Positions 51,505-60,136 of a stretch of 64,000 nucleotides of DNA are shown one piece after another; positions within the stretch are counted from its first letter, which is position 1, and every line of letters begins with the position of its first letter. The stretch spans positions 186,001 through 250,000 of the forward strand of contig NZ_BSDE01000001.1 of the NCBI RefSeq assembly GCF_030268085.1, read 5' to 3'. The DNA is from Geothrix limicola (GTDB lineage Bacteria > Acidobacteriota > Holophagae > Holophagales > Holophagaceae). The notes beneath the pieces are model-generated. The model saw only the letters and a program-made list of their open reading frames with translations. It was not told the origin of the DNA and made no database searches. The translations under genes were made by a program, and so were the position numbers.

Positions 51505-53618
51505 GCCTCCTGCCCGTCAAGATCCTCGGCCTGCTGGCCAGCCTGACTCTGGCCGCCCAGGGACCCGCGGCCCCCGACCGCTGGAAGCTGGATGCCGCGG
51601 AGCGCCGCGTCAGCTGGGATGTCGCCGCCGATCAGCGTCTGCCCCACTCGGATCGCATCGAGATGGCGGGGCGGCGGGTGGCGGGGATCGTCTCGTACGG
51701 GGCGGACGCCGAACGCAACCTCCTGCTCGAGCGCACCTGCGTCTGGCCGACGCTGCGCGTGGCACCCAACGACACCCACGCCTCTCTCATGGTTCGGTTC
51801 CGCCGGGACCAGGCTCCACTCTGGCTGAATGGCCGCAACCAGGCCCTTCCAGTGTCCGGTGTTACGCGCTTCGAGCCCCGGGTGCACGTGGAAGGCCCCG
51901 TGCCGCCCCGGGAGCGGCTGGTCCGTGCGGCGCACCAGAACGGCATCCTGAGACTGGAAACGGATCTGAACGGTGGCCTGAGCCTGGTGCGGGAAATCTT
52001 TCCCAGTGGGGAAGGCACGGCCCTTCTCGAACGGTGGACCCTCTGCAACCCGGGGAAAGAGCCCCGCGTGGCGGGCGTCGAGAGCCTTCACGTCGTGACC
52101 AGCCTGCCGTTCTCGTTCGTCGACAAGGGCCTTCAGATGGCGGGTCAGCCCGCGCCGGCGCCGATCACACGCGAAGGCAGCTACCGCATTTCCATCGACT
52201 GCGAGGGGATTCCGGATCGCCCGATCCGGCCGGGTGAATCCGTGTCGGTGGGGCTGGCCTTCCGTGCGCAGCGCGCGGACGAGCCCGTGCTCCCCGTCGC
52301 CTTCGACCGCGAGCGCGAAGCGCGCATCGCCTTGGTGCAGGGCCTGCGGGACGCGCTCCGGCTGGAATGTCCGGATCCCGTCCTGGAATCGCTCTTCGAC
52401 TATTCGAAGCTGCGGGCCTGCGAAAGCATCGTGGAAACGAAGCACGGCCCCCTGCACGCGCCGGGGGGTGGCAGCTACTACGCCGCCATCTGGGCCAACG
52501 ACACCATCGAGTACGTGGCGCCCTTCTACCCCTTCACGGGCTATGCCTACGGCAATGCGGCGTCGCTCAACGCCATCTCCCATTTCGCGCGCTACATGAA
52601 CCCCGGATTCCAGCCCATTCCCAGCTCCATCGTGGCCGAGGGCACGGACTTCTGGAATGGCGCGGGCGACCGCGGTGACCAGGCCATGTTCGCCTTCGGC
52701 GTCTCGCGCTTCCTGCTGGCCCTCGGTGATCGCGCCGAGGCGAAGACGCACTGGCCCCTGGTGAAGTGGAGCCTGGAATACTGCGAGCGGAAGAAGACGA
52801 AGGACGGCGTCATCGCCTCGGACGCGGATGAGCTGGAGCACCGGTTCTCCAGCGGTACCGTCAACCTCAATACGAACATGCTCACCTACGGGGGCCTCCG
52901 TTCTGCGGCGGACCTCGCCCACGAGCTAGGAGAAGAAGATCTTGCCGCGACCTATCGAAAGCGGTCCGAGGCGCTCCGCGAAGCCATGGAGCGGTATTTC
53001 GGAGCCGAGGTCCGGGGCTTCCACACCTACCGCTACCACGACGGCCTGGACGAGCTGCGCGCCTGGATCTGCATCCCTCTGACCATGGGCATCGACACGC
53101 GGAAGCAGGGCACCATCGAGGCCCTGTTCTCGCCCCGCCTGTGGACGCCCGACGGCCTGCTGACGGCGGAAGGTTCCACCACGTTCTGGGATCGGTCCAC
53201 CCTCTACGCCCTGCGCGGGATCTTCTACGCCAACGAACCGGACCGGGCCCTGCCGGCCTTCAGGGCGCTTTCGCGTCGCCGCCTCCTGGGCGACCACGTG
53301 CCCTACGTGGTGGAAGCCTATCCCGAGGGCAACGGGCGCCACCTCTCGGCTGAGAGCGCGCTCTACGTGCGGGTGGTGACCGAGGGGCTCTTCGGGATCA
53401 CGCCTCGCGGATTCCGAAGCTTTGAACTCAAGCCCAGCCTACCCGCCAGCTGGGACCACATGGCCCTCCGGAATGTGCGGGCCTTCGGATCGGCCTTCGA
53501 TCTTGAGGTGCGGCGCGCGGCCAAGGACCGCCTCTCGGTTCGGGTCATGCAGAAGGGTCGGGCCATCCTCGACCAGACGCTTCCCGCGGGGGAGAGCCTG
53601 CAGGTCAAGCTTCCCTGA
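51501..53618 (+). CDS. Secreted (alpha/alpha)6-barrel glycosidase, family not assigned
   Basis: The protein has 705 residues with a signal peptide (ILGLLASLTLAAQG). A beta-rich N-terminal domain covers about 25-280. A six-hairpin helical domain follows, with YYAAIWANDTIEYVAPFYPF, SSIVAEGTDFWNGAGDRGDQ, LNTNMLTYGGLRSAADLAHE, FWDRSTLYALRGIF and PYVVEAYPEGNGRHLSAESA. Acidic residues in the last three segments are likely catalytic. The layout is that of helical-barrel clans holding GH63/GH78/GH95-like enzymes, but I cannot place it in a family. ATG 51501 overlaps the galM stop and has AGGAG upstream. It closes the gal operon, so a galactose-containing oligosaccharide is a likely target. Confidence 0.75.
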   Translation: MSLLPVKILGLLASLTLAAQGPAAPDRWKLDAAERRVSWDVAADQRLPHSDRIEMAGRRVAGIVSYGADAERNLLLERTCVWPTLRVAPNDTHASLMVRFRRDQAPLWLNGRNQALPVSGVTRFEPRVHVEGPVPPRERLVRAAHQNGILRLETDLNGGLSLVREIFPSGEGTALLERWTLCNPGKEPRVAGVESLHVVTSLPFSFVDKGLQMAGQPAPAPITREGSYRISIDCEGIPDRPIRPGESVSVGLAFRAQRADEPVLPVAFDREREARIALVQGLRDALRLECPDPVLESLFDYSKLRACESIVETKHGPLHAPGGGSYYAAIWANDTIEYVAPFYPFTGYAYGNAASLNAISHFARYMNPGFQPIPSSIVAEGTDFWNGAGDRGDQAMFAFGVSRFLLALGDRAEAKTHWPLVKWSLEYCERKKTKDGVIASDADELEHRFSSGTVNLNTNMLTYGGLRSAADLAHELGEEDLAATYRKRSEALREAMERYFGAEVRGFHTYRYHDGLDELRAWICIPLTMGIDTRKQGTIEALFSPRLWTPDGLLTAEGSTTFWDRSTLYALRGIFYANEPDRALPAFRALSRRRLLGDHVPYVVEAYPEGNGRHLSAESALYVRVVTEGLFGITPRGFRSFELKPSLPASWDHMALRNVRAFGSAFDLEVRRAAKDRLSVRVMQKGRAILDQTLPAGESLQVKLP

Positions 53619-53639
53619 TCGGAAGGATGCCGCGATAAA

Positions 53640-53674
53640 AGAATCCCCCTGGCGTGGCCGCTCAGGGGGATTCT
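53640..53674. terminator. Bidirectional terminator at the end of the gal operon
   Basis: AGAATCCCCCTG (53640-53651) pairs with CAGGGGGATTCT (53663-53674) across an 11-base loop, between two convergent glycosidase genes. It has an A-run at left and TTCTCG at right, so it works best for the minus-strand gene. Confidence 0.82.
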
Positions 53675-53685
53675 CGCATTCAGGT

Positions 53686-54990
53686 TCAGAAGGGCAGACG
53701 GTTGGAGCCCAGGGTGCGGTAGAGGCTGGCGGAAGGGGCGTGATGGCTCTGGAACAGCCAGGTCAGGTTGTCGTTATCCCAGTCGAGGATGAAGGAGATG
53801 GTGAAGGCTGCGGACCATCCGAAGGACTTGGCGGCGAGGCCCTGGCCGGTCTTGGGCTCGTAGTACTCGTAGATGGAATCGGCGTTCTTGGAAACCCAGC
53901 CGAGCAGGGTCCTCCGCATCTGTTCGGAGACGCCGGTGTGACCGTAGTCCTTCAGTCCCTTCAGGGCAAAGTACGAGGTGTTGAGCCAGGCCGGCCCGCG
54001 CCACATGGCCCTGGGGTCGAAGCCGGGCGTGTCGTAGGCCGCGGTGGGCATGCCCGGGAAGAACTTCTTGGGATCGGCGGCGAGGGTGGCCAGTTTGGCG
54101 GCCCGGTCGGGCGGGGCGATCTGGACGAAGAGGGGCATGAAGGAGGCCGGCGAAAGCACGGCACTGGGTTTTCCGGTCCGGCGGTCCACGTCGACGTAGC
54201 ATCCCCGGGCTTCATCCCATAGTTTCTGATTGATGCGGAGGGCGAGCTGGTCGGCCTCCGAGATCCACCGTTTCTGCTCCTTGGTGAGGCCCAGGCGACC
54301 CGCAAGGTAGGCCATGGCACGGTAGTGCGACACCATGTAGCAGTTGAGATCGATGGTCCAGAGTCGCTGGTCGTCACTGCGGGACTTCTGATAACCGCCA
54401 TCCCAGCGGATGGCATTGTCCCAGCCCGATTCGTTGCCCGCGTGCGTGCCCGCGTAGAAGAAGAGGCCGTCCTTTGCGCCACCCCGCTCCTTCACCCAGA
54501 AGTCGCCGAGCTTTTCCAGTTTGGGGTAGATGCCGCGCAGGAAATCCAGGTCTGGAGCGCGGCGGTCTACCACGGCCACAGCCCAGGCCATCACGGGCGG
54601 TTTGGTGAAGTCGATCACCATGGAGCCGTCTTCCCAGATGACGTCGGGAAGCATGCCGTTGGGCTGCTGCTTGTCGAAGAGGATGTTGAACTGCTCGCGG
54701 GCGAAGGGCGCGTCCCACTTGGCGAGCGCTACGGCGTGGAAGGCGGAATCCCAGTTCCAGACGCCCCGGTAGGTTCCGAGGGAAGGCATGATCCCTCGGT
54801 AAGGCTTCCAGGCCTCGCAGCGCACGATGTTGCCCATCAGCGTCGCCTGCGAGCGCTTGAGCAGGAGCGCCTGCTCGGGCGATACCGTCGATGACGCCGA
54901 GGCCAGCCAGGCCTCTGCCCGGTCGCCGGTTTCCGCCGTGAGGTGGAGCGGGCAGGAGAGAACCGCTGCCGCCAGGAGAACGCGCTTCAT
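53686..54990 (-). CDS. GH63/GH37-like (alpha/alpha)6 glycosidase, secreted
   Basis: The protein has 434 residues with a signal peptide (LLAAAVLSCPLHLTAE) and the helical-barrel motifs seen in GH63 and trehalase-like enzymes: GTYRGVWNWDSAFHAVALAK, NILFDKQQPNGMLPDVIWED, GTHAGNESGWDNAIRWD, and MWRGPAWLNTSYFALKGLKDY near the C-terminus. NESGWDN supplies a probable catalytic Asp, and the terminal EYYEPKTGQG carries the other candidate acid. Substrates in this clan are alpha-glucosides or alpha-mannosyl-glycerate-type sugars; the exact one is unknown. The start ATG 54990 has GGAG eight bases upstream and begins the signal peptide. Confidence 0.78.
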   Translation of the reverse strand: MKRVLLAAAVLSCPLHLTAETGDRAEAWLASASSTVSPEQALLLKRSQATLMGNIVRCEAWKPYRGIMPSLGTYRGVWNWDSAFHAVALAKWDAPFAREQFNILFDKQQPNGMLPDVIWEDGSMVIDFTKPPVMAWAVAVVDRRAPDLDFLRGIYPKLEKLGDFWVKERGGAKDGLFFYAGTHAGNESGWDNAIRWDGGYQKSRSDDQRLWTIDLNCYMVSHYRAMAYLAGRLGLTKEQKRWISEADQLALRINQKLWDEARGCYVDVDRRTGKPSAVLSPASFMPLFVQIAPPDRAAKLATLAADPKKFFPGMPTAAYDTPGFDPRAMWRGPAWLNTSYFALKGLKDYGHTGVSEQMRRTLLGWVSKNADSIYEYYEPKTGQGLAAKSFGWSAAFTISFILDWDNDNLTWLFQSHHAPSASLYRTLGSNRLPF

Positions 54991-55142
54991 GGGAAGACTC
55001 CGTAAGGGTGGTCGAGAAAAGGAGAGATGGGGCTTTCGAGGGGCCCATCCAATCCGAATTGTGGGCCGAGGTGGCATCGCCAGGTGGTGGCTTGACAGAC
55101 ATTGCAGAGCCCGCCGCAGAGGCTCGGTGAATGATCGAGAAG

Positions 55143-55181
55143 GAAGCCAATGGTCGGAGGCGGGCCCCGACCATTGGCTTC
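55143..55181 (-). terminator. Terminator of receptor 3
   Basis: The arms 55143-55157 and 55167-55181 pair perfectly over 15 bases around a nine-base GC-rich loop. The hairpin lies 24 bases past the minus-strand stop of receptor 3. The tail is only CT-rich, so termination may be partial and allow read-through into the glycosidase gene. Confidence 0.75.
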
Positions 55182-55204
55182 AAGACGCAACCCTTCCTGT
55201 TAAA

Positions 55205-58114
55205 TCAGAACCTGAGCTTCACGCCGGCACGCACGGAGCGCCCGAACTGGTAACCGCTGGGCTTGCCCCAGGAATCCAGGATCACGCCATCCCCGATGTA
55301 GGCGCTCCGGAGCCCCGTTTCCACGCGTTCGTTCAGAGCATTGAAAATATCCAGACTTGGGACCACCTGCATGCCTGCGGCCTTGAAGGCGTAGTCGATG
55401 TGCAGATCAAGCTTGTTGGTGAACGCGGAGCGGCCGAACTGGCCCACGCGGAAGTCGGTGGGGATGGCGGCACCGTAGTAGGTGTAATCCAGCGGGGCAG
55501 GCTTGGTCCAGTTGCCCACTGCGGGCCCACCGGAGAAGGTGGGATCGCCCGTGTACTGGCTCAGCGGCAGGCCGGACTGGAAGGACCAGTTGTAGCCGAG
55601 GGTGAGCAGCCCGTTGCCAAGGGAGAATCCGTGAGACCCGAGGAGGCGCACGACGTGGGTGCGGTCGGTGGAAAGCAGTCCCTCGCCCACGAGGAGGGGA
55701 TAGTCAAAGGCGGCCGTGCCATTGGTATCAATCTGACCGTTGCTGGCGCTGACGACCCCCTCGTAGTTGCCGTAGAGGCGGCTCCAGGTGTAGCTCAGGC
55801 GCAGGTAGTGGTTCGAGTTCTTCCACTCGATGGAGGCATCGGCCGAGCGGTAGATGTTGTAGGCCGCGGGGAATGAGCTGTCCCAGGTGATCAGCTGGCC
55901 CGGCGTGGTCTGGCTGTTGGCATTGGCTGTCCAGCGCCAGACACCGGGCCGGGGATTGCCGAGAACGGCCTGGCCTCCACCGGTGCTGCCTCCATCAATG
56001 GGGGCGCCGGTGCTGTCCACGGGAGTCATGTCCTCCACAGCGTTGGTCAACTTGCGGTAGGTGCCGTGAGCGGTCAAGGTCCAGTGCTGTCCGATGGCGC
56101 GTTCAAAACCGAGCACCCACTCGGTCCGCTTTGGAGGCTTCACGCCCTGTTGCACCGGCGGGTCGTTGTAGGGAGACGAATAATCCGCACTGAAGCCCAG
56201 CGCGCTGCGATCGAAGCTGTACGCGCCGGTGGAATCGTCGTAAGTCGTTCCGGGTGCGCCTGCGGGTACGCCTGCCCGCTTGTAGAGATACCGACCCCCG
56301 CGGTAGCGAAGCGCGTAACGGAGGGGGAAGACTTCGTTGTACTGCGCGTAATTGGCCGTCAGCTTGGATCGGCCGTCATTGTTCAGGTCCCAGATCAGGC
56401 CGAGGCGGGGCTGAAGTTCATCCTGGAATCCGAACTTGAGGAAGGTGATGCCGTTGGCATCCGTCAGCTCCTGGTTCTCAGCGCGAACGCCATACGAAGC
56501 CTTGATGCCATTCATGAAGTCCCAGGTGTCCTGGACAAAGAAGGCCTCCACTTTGGATTTGGATTCGGCATTGAAGAAGGCTTCCTGGAGGGTGCGGATG
56601 CCTGGGGCAGTCGTGGCACTTCCATTGGCCCGGATGATCACGTAGCCGCCCATGCCAGCGTAGGTATCGGCTACCGGCTGATCCCCGATCCAGGAATTCT
56701 GCTTGAAGGTGGAGCTGACACTCGAAAGGCCCGCCTTCAGCTGGTGGGAATTGAGGAACCACGTGAAGTCCAGCCGAGCCTGGTTGCTCTTGGCGTCGGA
56801 ACTCTCGTTGTAGCCACCGCCACCTCGGCGGTAAGCCGTACCTGAGGGCACGGTGGCCCCTTTGCCGGGACCATAGACGTACCAGCGGAAATCATCCACC
56901 CGCAGCCGGGGATCCACGGGCGAAGTGTCCACGGTGTTGCCGCTTTGACCCAGTTTGGCGCTGAGGATCATGTCGGATCGCAGGTTCCAGTCCATCGAAA
57001 GGCTGAAGGCCGTGTTCCCGTTCTTCTGCCGGTAGGCCGTGTTGGCGTCGCCATAGGTCGGCACGTCGCGATCATTGTCGTGCTTGTAAGGGTTGGACGT
57101 GAGGAAGAAGGTGAATTGGAGGTCTTGGGTGGCGAACCAGTTCATCTTCCCGAAGAACTGGAGCTGGGTGTTGCGGACCGATGTGCCCGAGAGCCCGTCG
57201 AAGTTGGTGTTGACCTCGGGATTGGTGGTAATGGCGCTGTCGAAGCCCACTTCATAGAACAGTTTGTTCTTGATGATGGCGCCACCGACTTCTGCACCGA
57301 CATCGTAGCGACCCAGGGGGTTCGCTTGCGTCGCCCATTCCGTCTTCTTGGCGGCGGCGACCATGCCCCGAGGATCCCAGGTCGCCCAGGCGGAGCCCTT
57401 GAAGTCATTGGTGCCACTCTTCGTGACGACGTTGATCACACCGCCCAGGGCGTTGTATTCCGGCTTGAACCCACCAGTCTGAACCTCTACCTGGTCGATG
57501 AAGTCCGTCACGAGACTGGTGCCGCTGCCGCCATAGCGGCTATCCGTGGTGTTCACGCCATCGATGTAGTAGGCATTCTCTGCGCCAGATGCACCGCTGA
57601 TCGAGGAACCGAATAATCCACCCATGCCACTGTCCACGACCCCAGGGGCCAGCAGCGCGATGGATTCCATGGAACGTCCTGTGGGGATTTTCGCAATGGT
57701 ATCCATGGAAAAGGCCGTGCCGACCTGGGATGAGGTCGTGTCGACGGTCTGGGAGGCAGCGACGACTTCAACGATCGTCTCCTGCACTTTGGCCAACTTG
57801 AAATACGGTGTGGCGACTTCATTGAGATTGACTTGAATCGTCTGCCGATCGAGGGTCTGGTACCCGTTTAAAGACACCGCGATTTGGAAGGCTCCGGGGT
57901 TCAACAAGGAAATACGGAACGCGCCGTTCGCGTCGGTGGTCGCCGAGCGGGTGACCTGGTTGGAGATGGCCCTCACAAGGGCGCCGGCTAAAGGCGCTCC
58001 CGTCTTATCGGTCACCTTTCCGATGATGGCGCCGGTCGTTGTGGTCTGGGTGTAGGCCATTGATCCGCTCGCGAGGGCGAGGGTCAACAACCCGAGATGA
58101 GGCAGGGATTTCAT
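55205..58114 (-). CDS. TonB-dependent receptor, Oar-type (receptor 3)
   Basis: This 969-residue outer-membrane receptor has a signal peptide ending GSMAYTQ. A regulatory-like domain (GAIIGKVTDKTGAPLAGALV) and a plug follow, with IPTGRSMESIALLAPGVVDS, NAYYIDGVNTTDSRYGGSG and EYNALGGVINVVTKSGTNDF. The barrel ends VRAGVKLRF. It is divergent from the GntR regulator gene. Its AAAGGAG ribosome site precedes ATG 58114. A candidate promoter about 80-107 bases upstream is overlaid by TTAG/CTAA dyads, suggesting GntR control. The ligand is unknown; the glycosidase encoded just downstream on the same strand hints at an oligosaccharide. Confidence 0.9.
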   Translation of the reverse strand: MKSLPHLGLLTLALASGSMAYTQTTTTGAIIGKVTDKTGAPLAGALVRAISNQVTRSATTDANGAFRISLLNPGAFQIAVSLNGYQTLDRQTIQVNLNEVATPYFKLAKVQETIVEVVAASQTVDTTSSQVGTAFSMDTIAKIPTGRSMESIALLAPGVVDSGMGGLFGSSISGASGAENAYYIDGVNTTDSRYGGSGTSLVTDFIDQVEVQTGGFKPEYNALGGVINVVTKSGTNDFKGSAWATWDPRGMVAAAKKTEWATQANPLGRYDVGAEVGGAIIKNKLFYEVGFDSAITTNPEVNTNFDGLSGTSVRNTQLQFFGKMNWFATQDLQFTFFLTSNPYKHDNDRDVPTYGDANTAYRQKNGNTAFSLSMDWNLRSDMILSAKLGQSGNTVDTSPVDPRLRVDDFRWYVYGPGKGATVPSGTAYRRGGGGYNESSDAKSNQARLDFTWFLNSHQLKAGLSSVSSTFKQNSWIGDQPVADTYAGMGGYVIIRANGSATTAPGIRTLQEAFFNAESKSKVEAFFVQDTWDFMNGIKASYGVRAENQELTDANGITFLKFGFQDELQPRLGLIWDLNNDGRSKLTANYAQYNEVFPLRYALRYRGGRYLYKRAGVPAGAPGTTYDDSTGAYSFDRSALGFSADYSSPYNDPPVQQGVKPPKRTEWVLGFERAIGQHWTLTAHGTYRKLTNAVEDMTPVDSTGAPIDGGSTGGGQAVLGNPRPGVWRWTANANSQTTPGQLITWDSSFPAAYNIYRSADASIEWKNSNHYLRLSYTWSRLYGNYEGVVSASNGQIDTNGTAAFDYPLLVGEGLLSTDRTHVVRLLGSHGFSLGNGLLTLGYNWSFQSGLPLSQYTGDPTFSGGPAVGNWTKPAPLDYTYYGAAIPTDFRVGQFGRSAFTNKLDLHIDYAFKAAGMQVVPSLDIFNALNERVETGLRSAYIGDGVILDSWGKPSGYQFGRSVRAGVKLRF

Positions 58115-58183
58115 GGGATCTCCTTTGGTGGAATGCAGGCCGAAAGGGCTGGAAGGTGCGGGATGTGGTGAAATTTGGATGGG

Positions 58184-58221
58184 TTAGCTTTAAATCTAAA
58201 ATTAGAAATCTAATACATCAA
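58184..58221 (-). promoter_or_regulatory. Receptor 3 promoter overlapped by tandem TTAG/CTAA dyads
   Basis: On the minus strand, TTGATG (58221-58216) and TAGATT (58198-58193) are spaced by exactly 17 bases, a fair sigma-70 promoter leaving a leader of about 70 bases. TTAG at 58184 and 58202 and CTAA at 58196 and 58210 form two adjacent dyads (58184-58199 and 58202-58213) across the spacer and -10, where a bound regulator would block RNA polymerase. Confidence 0.5.
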
Positions 58222-58343
58222 TGAATTCAAAAAAATTACCAACCATGCCAGAGATGGACAGCTGGCTGCGCCGATGATGCCCGGGGGTTCAAGAAGAGCC
58301 GTGACTCAAGAGTGAAGGCTGACATTTTTCAAGGTGATTCGAT

Positions 58344-58361
58344 AGAAATCTAATGTATCAA
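58344..58361. promoter_or_regulatory. Second copy of the receptor 3 operator-like motif
   Basis: AGAAATCTAATGTATCAA repeats the sequence at 58204-58221 with one difference (G for A), exactly 140 bases away. Being between the two divergent genes, it may be an auxiliary operator for looping or the autoregulatory site of the GntR gene. Confidence 0.5.
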
Positions 58362-58542
58362 GACTGATGTGTCAAGTGCTTTATGGGAAACTTTTTCCAG
58401 GTCTTCGGCATCCGGGACGGACTCACGAGCGGTGTAGTCGTGGTATCCCTTGCTTTTTCAGTTAGGTTGAACCGGCATGACGGTGGTCGTCCGACGGTCT
58501 TTGGCCCTTGGTTCTCTTGGGTTCCACGGCGAATGAGCGAAG

Positions 58543-58554
58543 ATTAGGCCTAAT
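58543..58554. promoter_or_regulatory. Perfect 12-base palindrome upstream of GntR
   Basis: ATTAGGCCTAAT is fully self-complementary, lies 89 bases before the GntR start and contains the same TTAG/CTAA half-sites as the receptor-proximal dyads. It may be an operator for autoregulation. Confidence 0.4.
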
Positions 58555-58643
58555 GCCCAAATGCGATGGAGTACCCTGGTTTCTAGCGGAATCAAAATCC
58601 AAGCGAACCATTCTTCGCCCCACCTCATGAGGTCAAGCGCCCG

Positions 58644-59366
58644 ATGCCTACCAAACGCCCCACCTCTGCTACTGCCACACGATCGGGTTCTGAGACCCCC
58701 CTTCTCCAAACCCGCTCCTTGCGGGAACAGGTCTACGAGTTTCTCCGCACGGAGATGAACACGGGCGGGTTGAGGCCCGGGTCATTCCTGGATCTCAACG
58801 CCTTAAGCGAACGCCTTGGCGTTAGTCGCACCCCTTTGCGTGACGCGCTGTTGCAGTTGGAGGTTGGAGGACTGGTGGAGATCCTCCCCCGTCGCGGCTT
58901 CAGGGTGAAGCCTCTGACCATGGACGAGATCCGCAACATCTACCAGATTGTCGGCGCCCTCGAATCCGCTGCCGTGGCTACCACGGGGCCGAAACTCGGA
59001 AAGCAGGACCTGGCCAAGATGAAAGCGGCCAACAAGGCCATGCTACAGGCCATCAAGGCCGAAGATTACGAACTCTACTACTCGTACAACACGGCCTTTC
59101 ACCAGGTGTTCATCGATGGATGCGACAACCCTCAGATGGTGACCCTGCTCCAATCCCTGAAACACCGGCTGTACGACTGGCCGATGCGGAAGGTCTTTCT
59201 CAAGGCCTGGGAAGAGCGGTCCGTGAAGGAGCACACCCACCTCGTGACGCTTCTTGAAGCAGGCCGGTTCGACGAAGCCGCGGCTTTTCATCGGGATGTG
59301 CACTGGTCTTTCGAGACGCAGGAATCCTTCATCCGCATCTACTACTTGTCGGATAGCCCGGAGTAG
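58644..59366 (+). CDS. GntR-family regulator (FadR subfamily, FCD domain)
   Basis: This 240-residue protein has an N-terminal winged helix (SLREQVYEFLRTEMNTGGLR, LSERLGVSRTPLRDALLQLE, VEILPRRGFRVKPL). An all-helical FCD ligand domain follows, with IYQIVGALESAAVA, YNTAFHQVFIDGCDNPQM and HTHLVTLLEAGRFDEAAAFH, whose Asp/His residues usually bind a metal. FCD regulators sense organic acids or sugar acids. Divergence from receptor 3 and the repeated dyads between them point to local control. The ribosome site before ATG 58644 is weak. A strong terminator follows. Confidence 0.9.
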   Translation: MPTKRPTSATATRSGSETPLLQTRSLREQVYEFLRTEMNTGGLRPGSFLDLNALSERLGVSRTPLRDALLQLEVGGLVEILPRRGFRVKPLTMDEIRNIYQIVGALESAAVATTGPKLGKQDLAKMKAANKAMLQAIKAEDYELYYSYNTAFHQVFIDGCDNPQMVTLLQSLKHRLYDWPMRKVFLKAWEERSVKEHTHLVTLLEAGRFDEAAAFHRDVHWSFETQESFIRIYYLSDSPE

Positions 59367-59437
59367 GGTCAACCGTGTTCGGCGCTCTCCAGCTTCAGAT
59401 GCATTGAATGATTCAGCGACAGTTTCATTTCCAAAAA

Positions 59438-59470
59438 AGAAGGGGTGAATCCACTGGATTCACCCCTTCT
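59438..59470. terminator. Bidirectional terminator between GntR and an outer-membrane gene
   Basis: AGAAGGGGTGAATCC (59438-59452) pairs perfectly with GGATTCACCCCTTCT (59456-59470) around ACT, a 15-pair stem with an A-run on its left side. It therefore gives a good U-run for the minus-strand transcript. Confidence 0.9.
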
Positions 59471-59485
59471 CGTGTGGTTCTACAA

Positions 59486-60118
59486 CTAGAAGTGATAGCT
59501 GGCGTAGACCGTAAAGTAGGCCGGCTTGCTGGGGTTGACCCCGTCAATCCCAGTCGGGGTCGCGTTGTCACTGATGTAGCCCGCCCACTTTTTGGCTTCG
59601 GCGCGGTTGCTGGCCCATTCCGTGAGGGTGTAGTTCACGCCCACGTTCACGAGTTTGGTGACAGGGTATTCGGCTCCCAGGCGCCATCCGGCACGCCAGT
59701 TGGCCTCGCCCATGCGGGGATTAACGCCGTCCACGCGCCTGACCTGCCATAGATGGGCTGAAGGGCCAGTGATGACTTTCAGCGCCTGGCCATCGAAGGG
59801 GGTGAAAATGAAATCACACCCGACCTTCCAGAAATTCAGCTGGTAGGAATTCGGGCCCCAGACAGAGAGTGTGTTCCGATCCGGGACATTCTGATTTCCG
59901 GGCAGATTACCCCAACCCAGGTTAGGGCGGATGGAAATGCCATAGCCCTCTGGAGTGACCTGATATCCGAGCTCGAAGGTGTGCCCACCCCAGATTTTTC
60001 GGGTCATGGTGGACGTATCACCCTGGGACGCGAGCAGCCCAAAGGTGAGCTGGGGGCCATCTTGGGCGAAGGCGAGGCTGGTGGCGAGGCCGACCAGCAG
60101 AAGCGTAAGTTTCTTCAT
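59486..60118 (-). CDS. Outer-membrane beta-barrel protein downstream of receptor 4
   Basis: The protein has 210 residues with a signal peptide (LTLLLVGLATSLAFAQ). Amphipathic strands follow (HTFELGYQVTPEGYGISIRP, NWRAGWRLGAEYPVTKLVNV), and the last strand FTVYASYHF ends in Phe. The overall size and the aromatic-ended strands match the barrel proteins at 29279 and 63371, to which it appears distantly related. It starts 18 bases after receptor 4 on the same strand and is presumably its operon partner. The function is unknown. Confidence 0.72.
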   Translation of the reverse strand: MKKLTLLLVGLATSLAFAQDGPQLTFGLLASQGDTSTMTRKIWGGHTFELGYQVTPEGYGISIRPNLGWGNLPGNQNVPDRNTLSVWGPNSYQLNFWKVGCDFIFTPFDGQALKVITGPSAHLWQVRRVDGVNPRMGEANWRAGWRLGAEYPVTKLVNVGVNYTLTEWASNRAEAKKWAGYISDNATPTGIDGVNPSKPAYFTVYASYHF

Positions 60119-60136
60119 GTCAAATCCTCCTGAACC

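Larger units (their letters stand above)
58115..58643. other. 529-base divergent regulatory region (receptor 3 / GntR)
   Basis: No credible gene is seen here; a minus-strand open frame at 58458-58709 overlaps the GntR start and has no family likeness. The stretch is AT-rich between 58180 and 58370 and holds three candidate operator elements, described separately, plus a plausible promoter for receptor 3. Confidence 0.7.
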
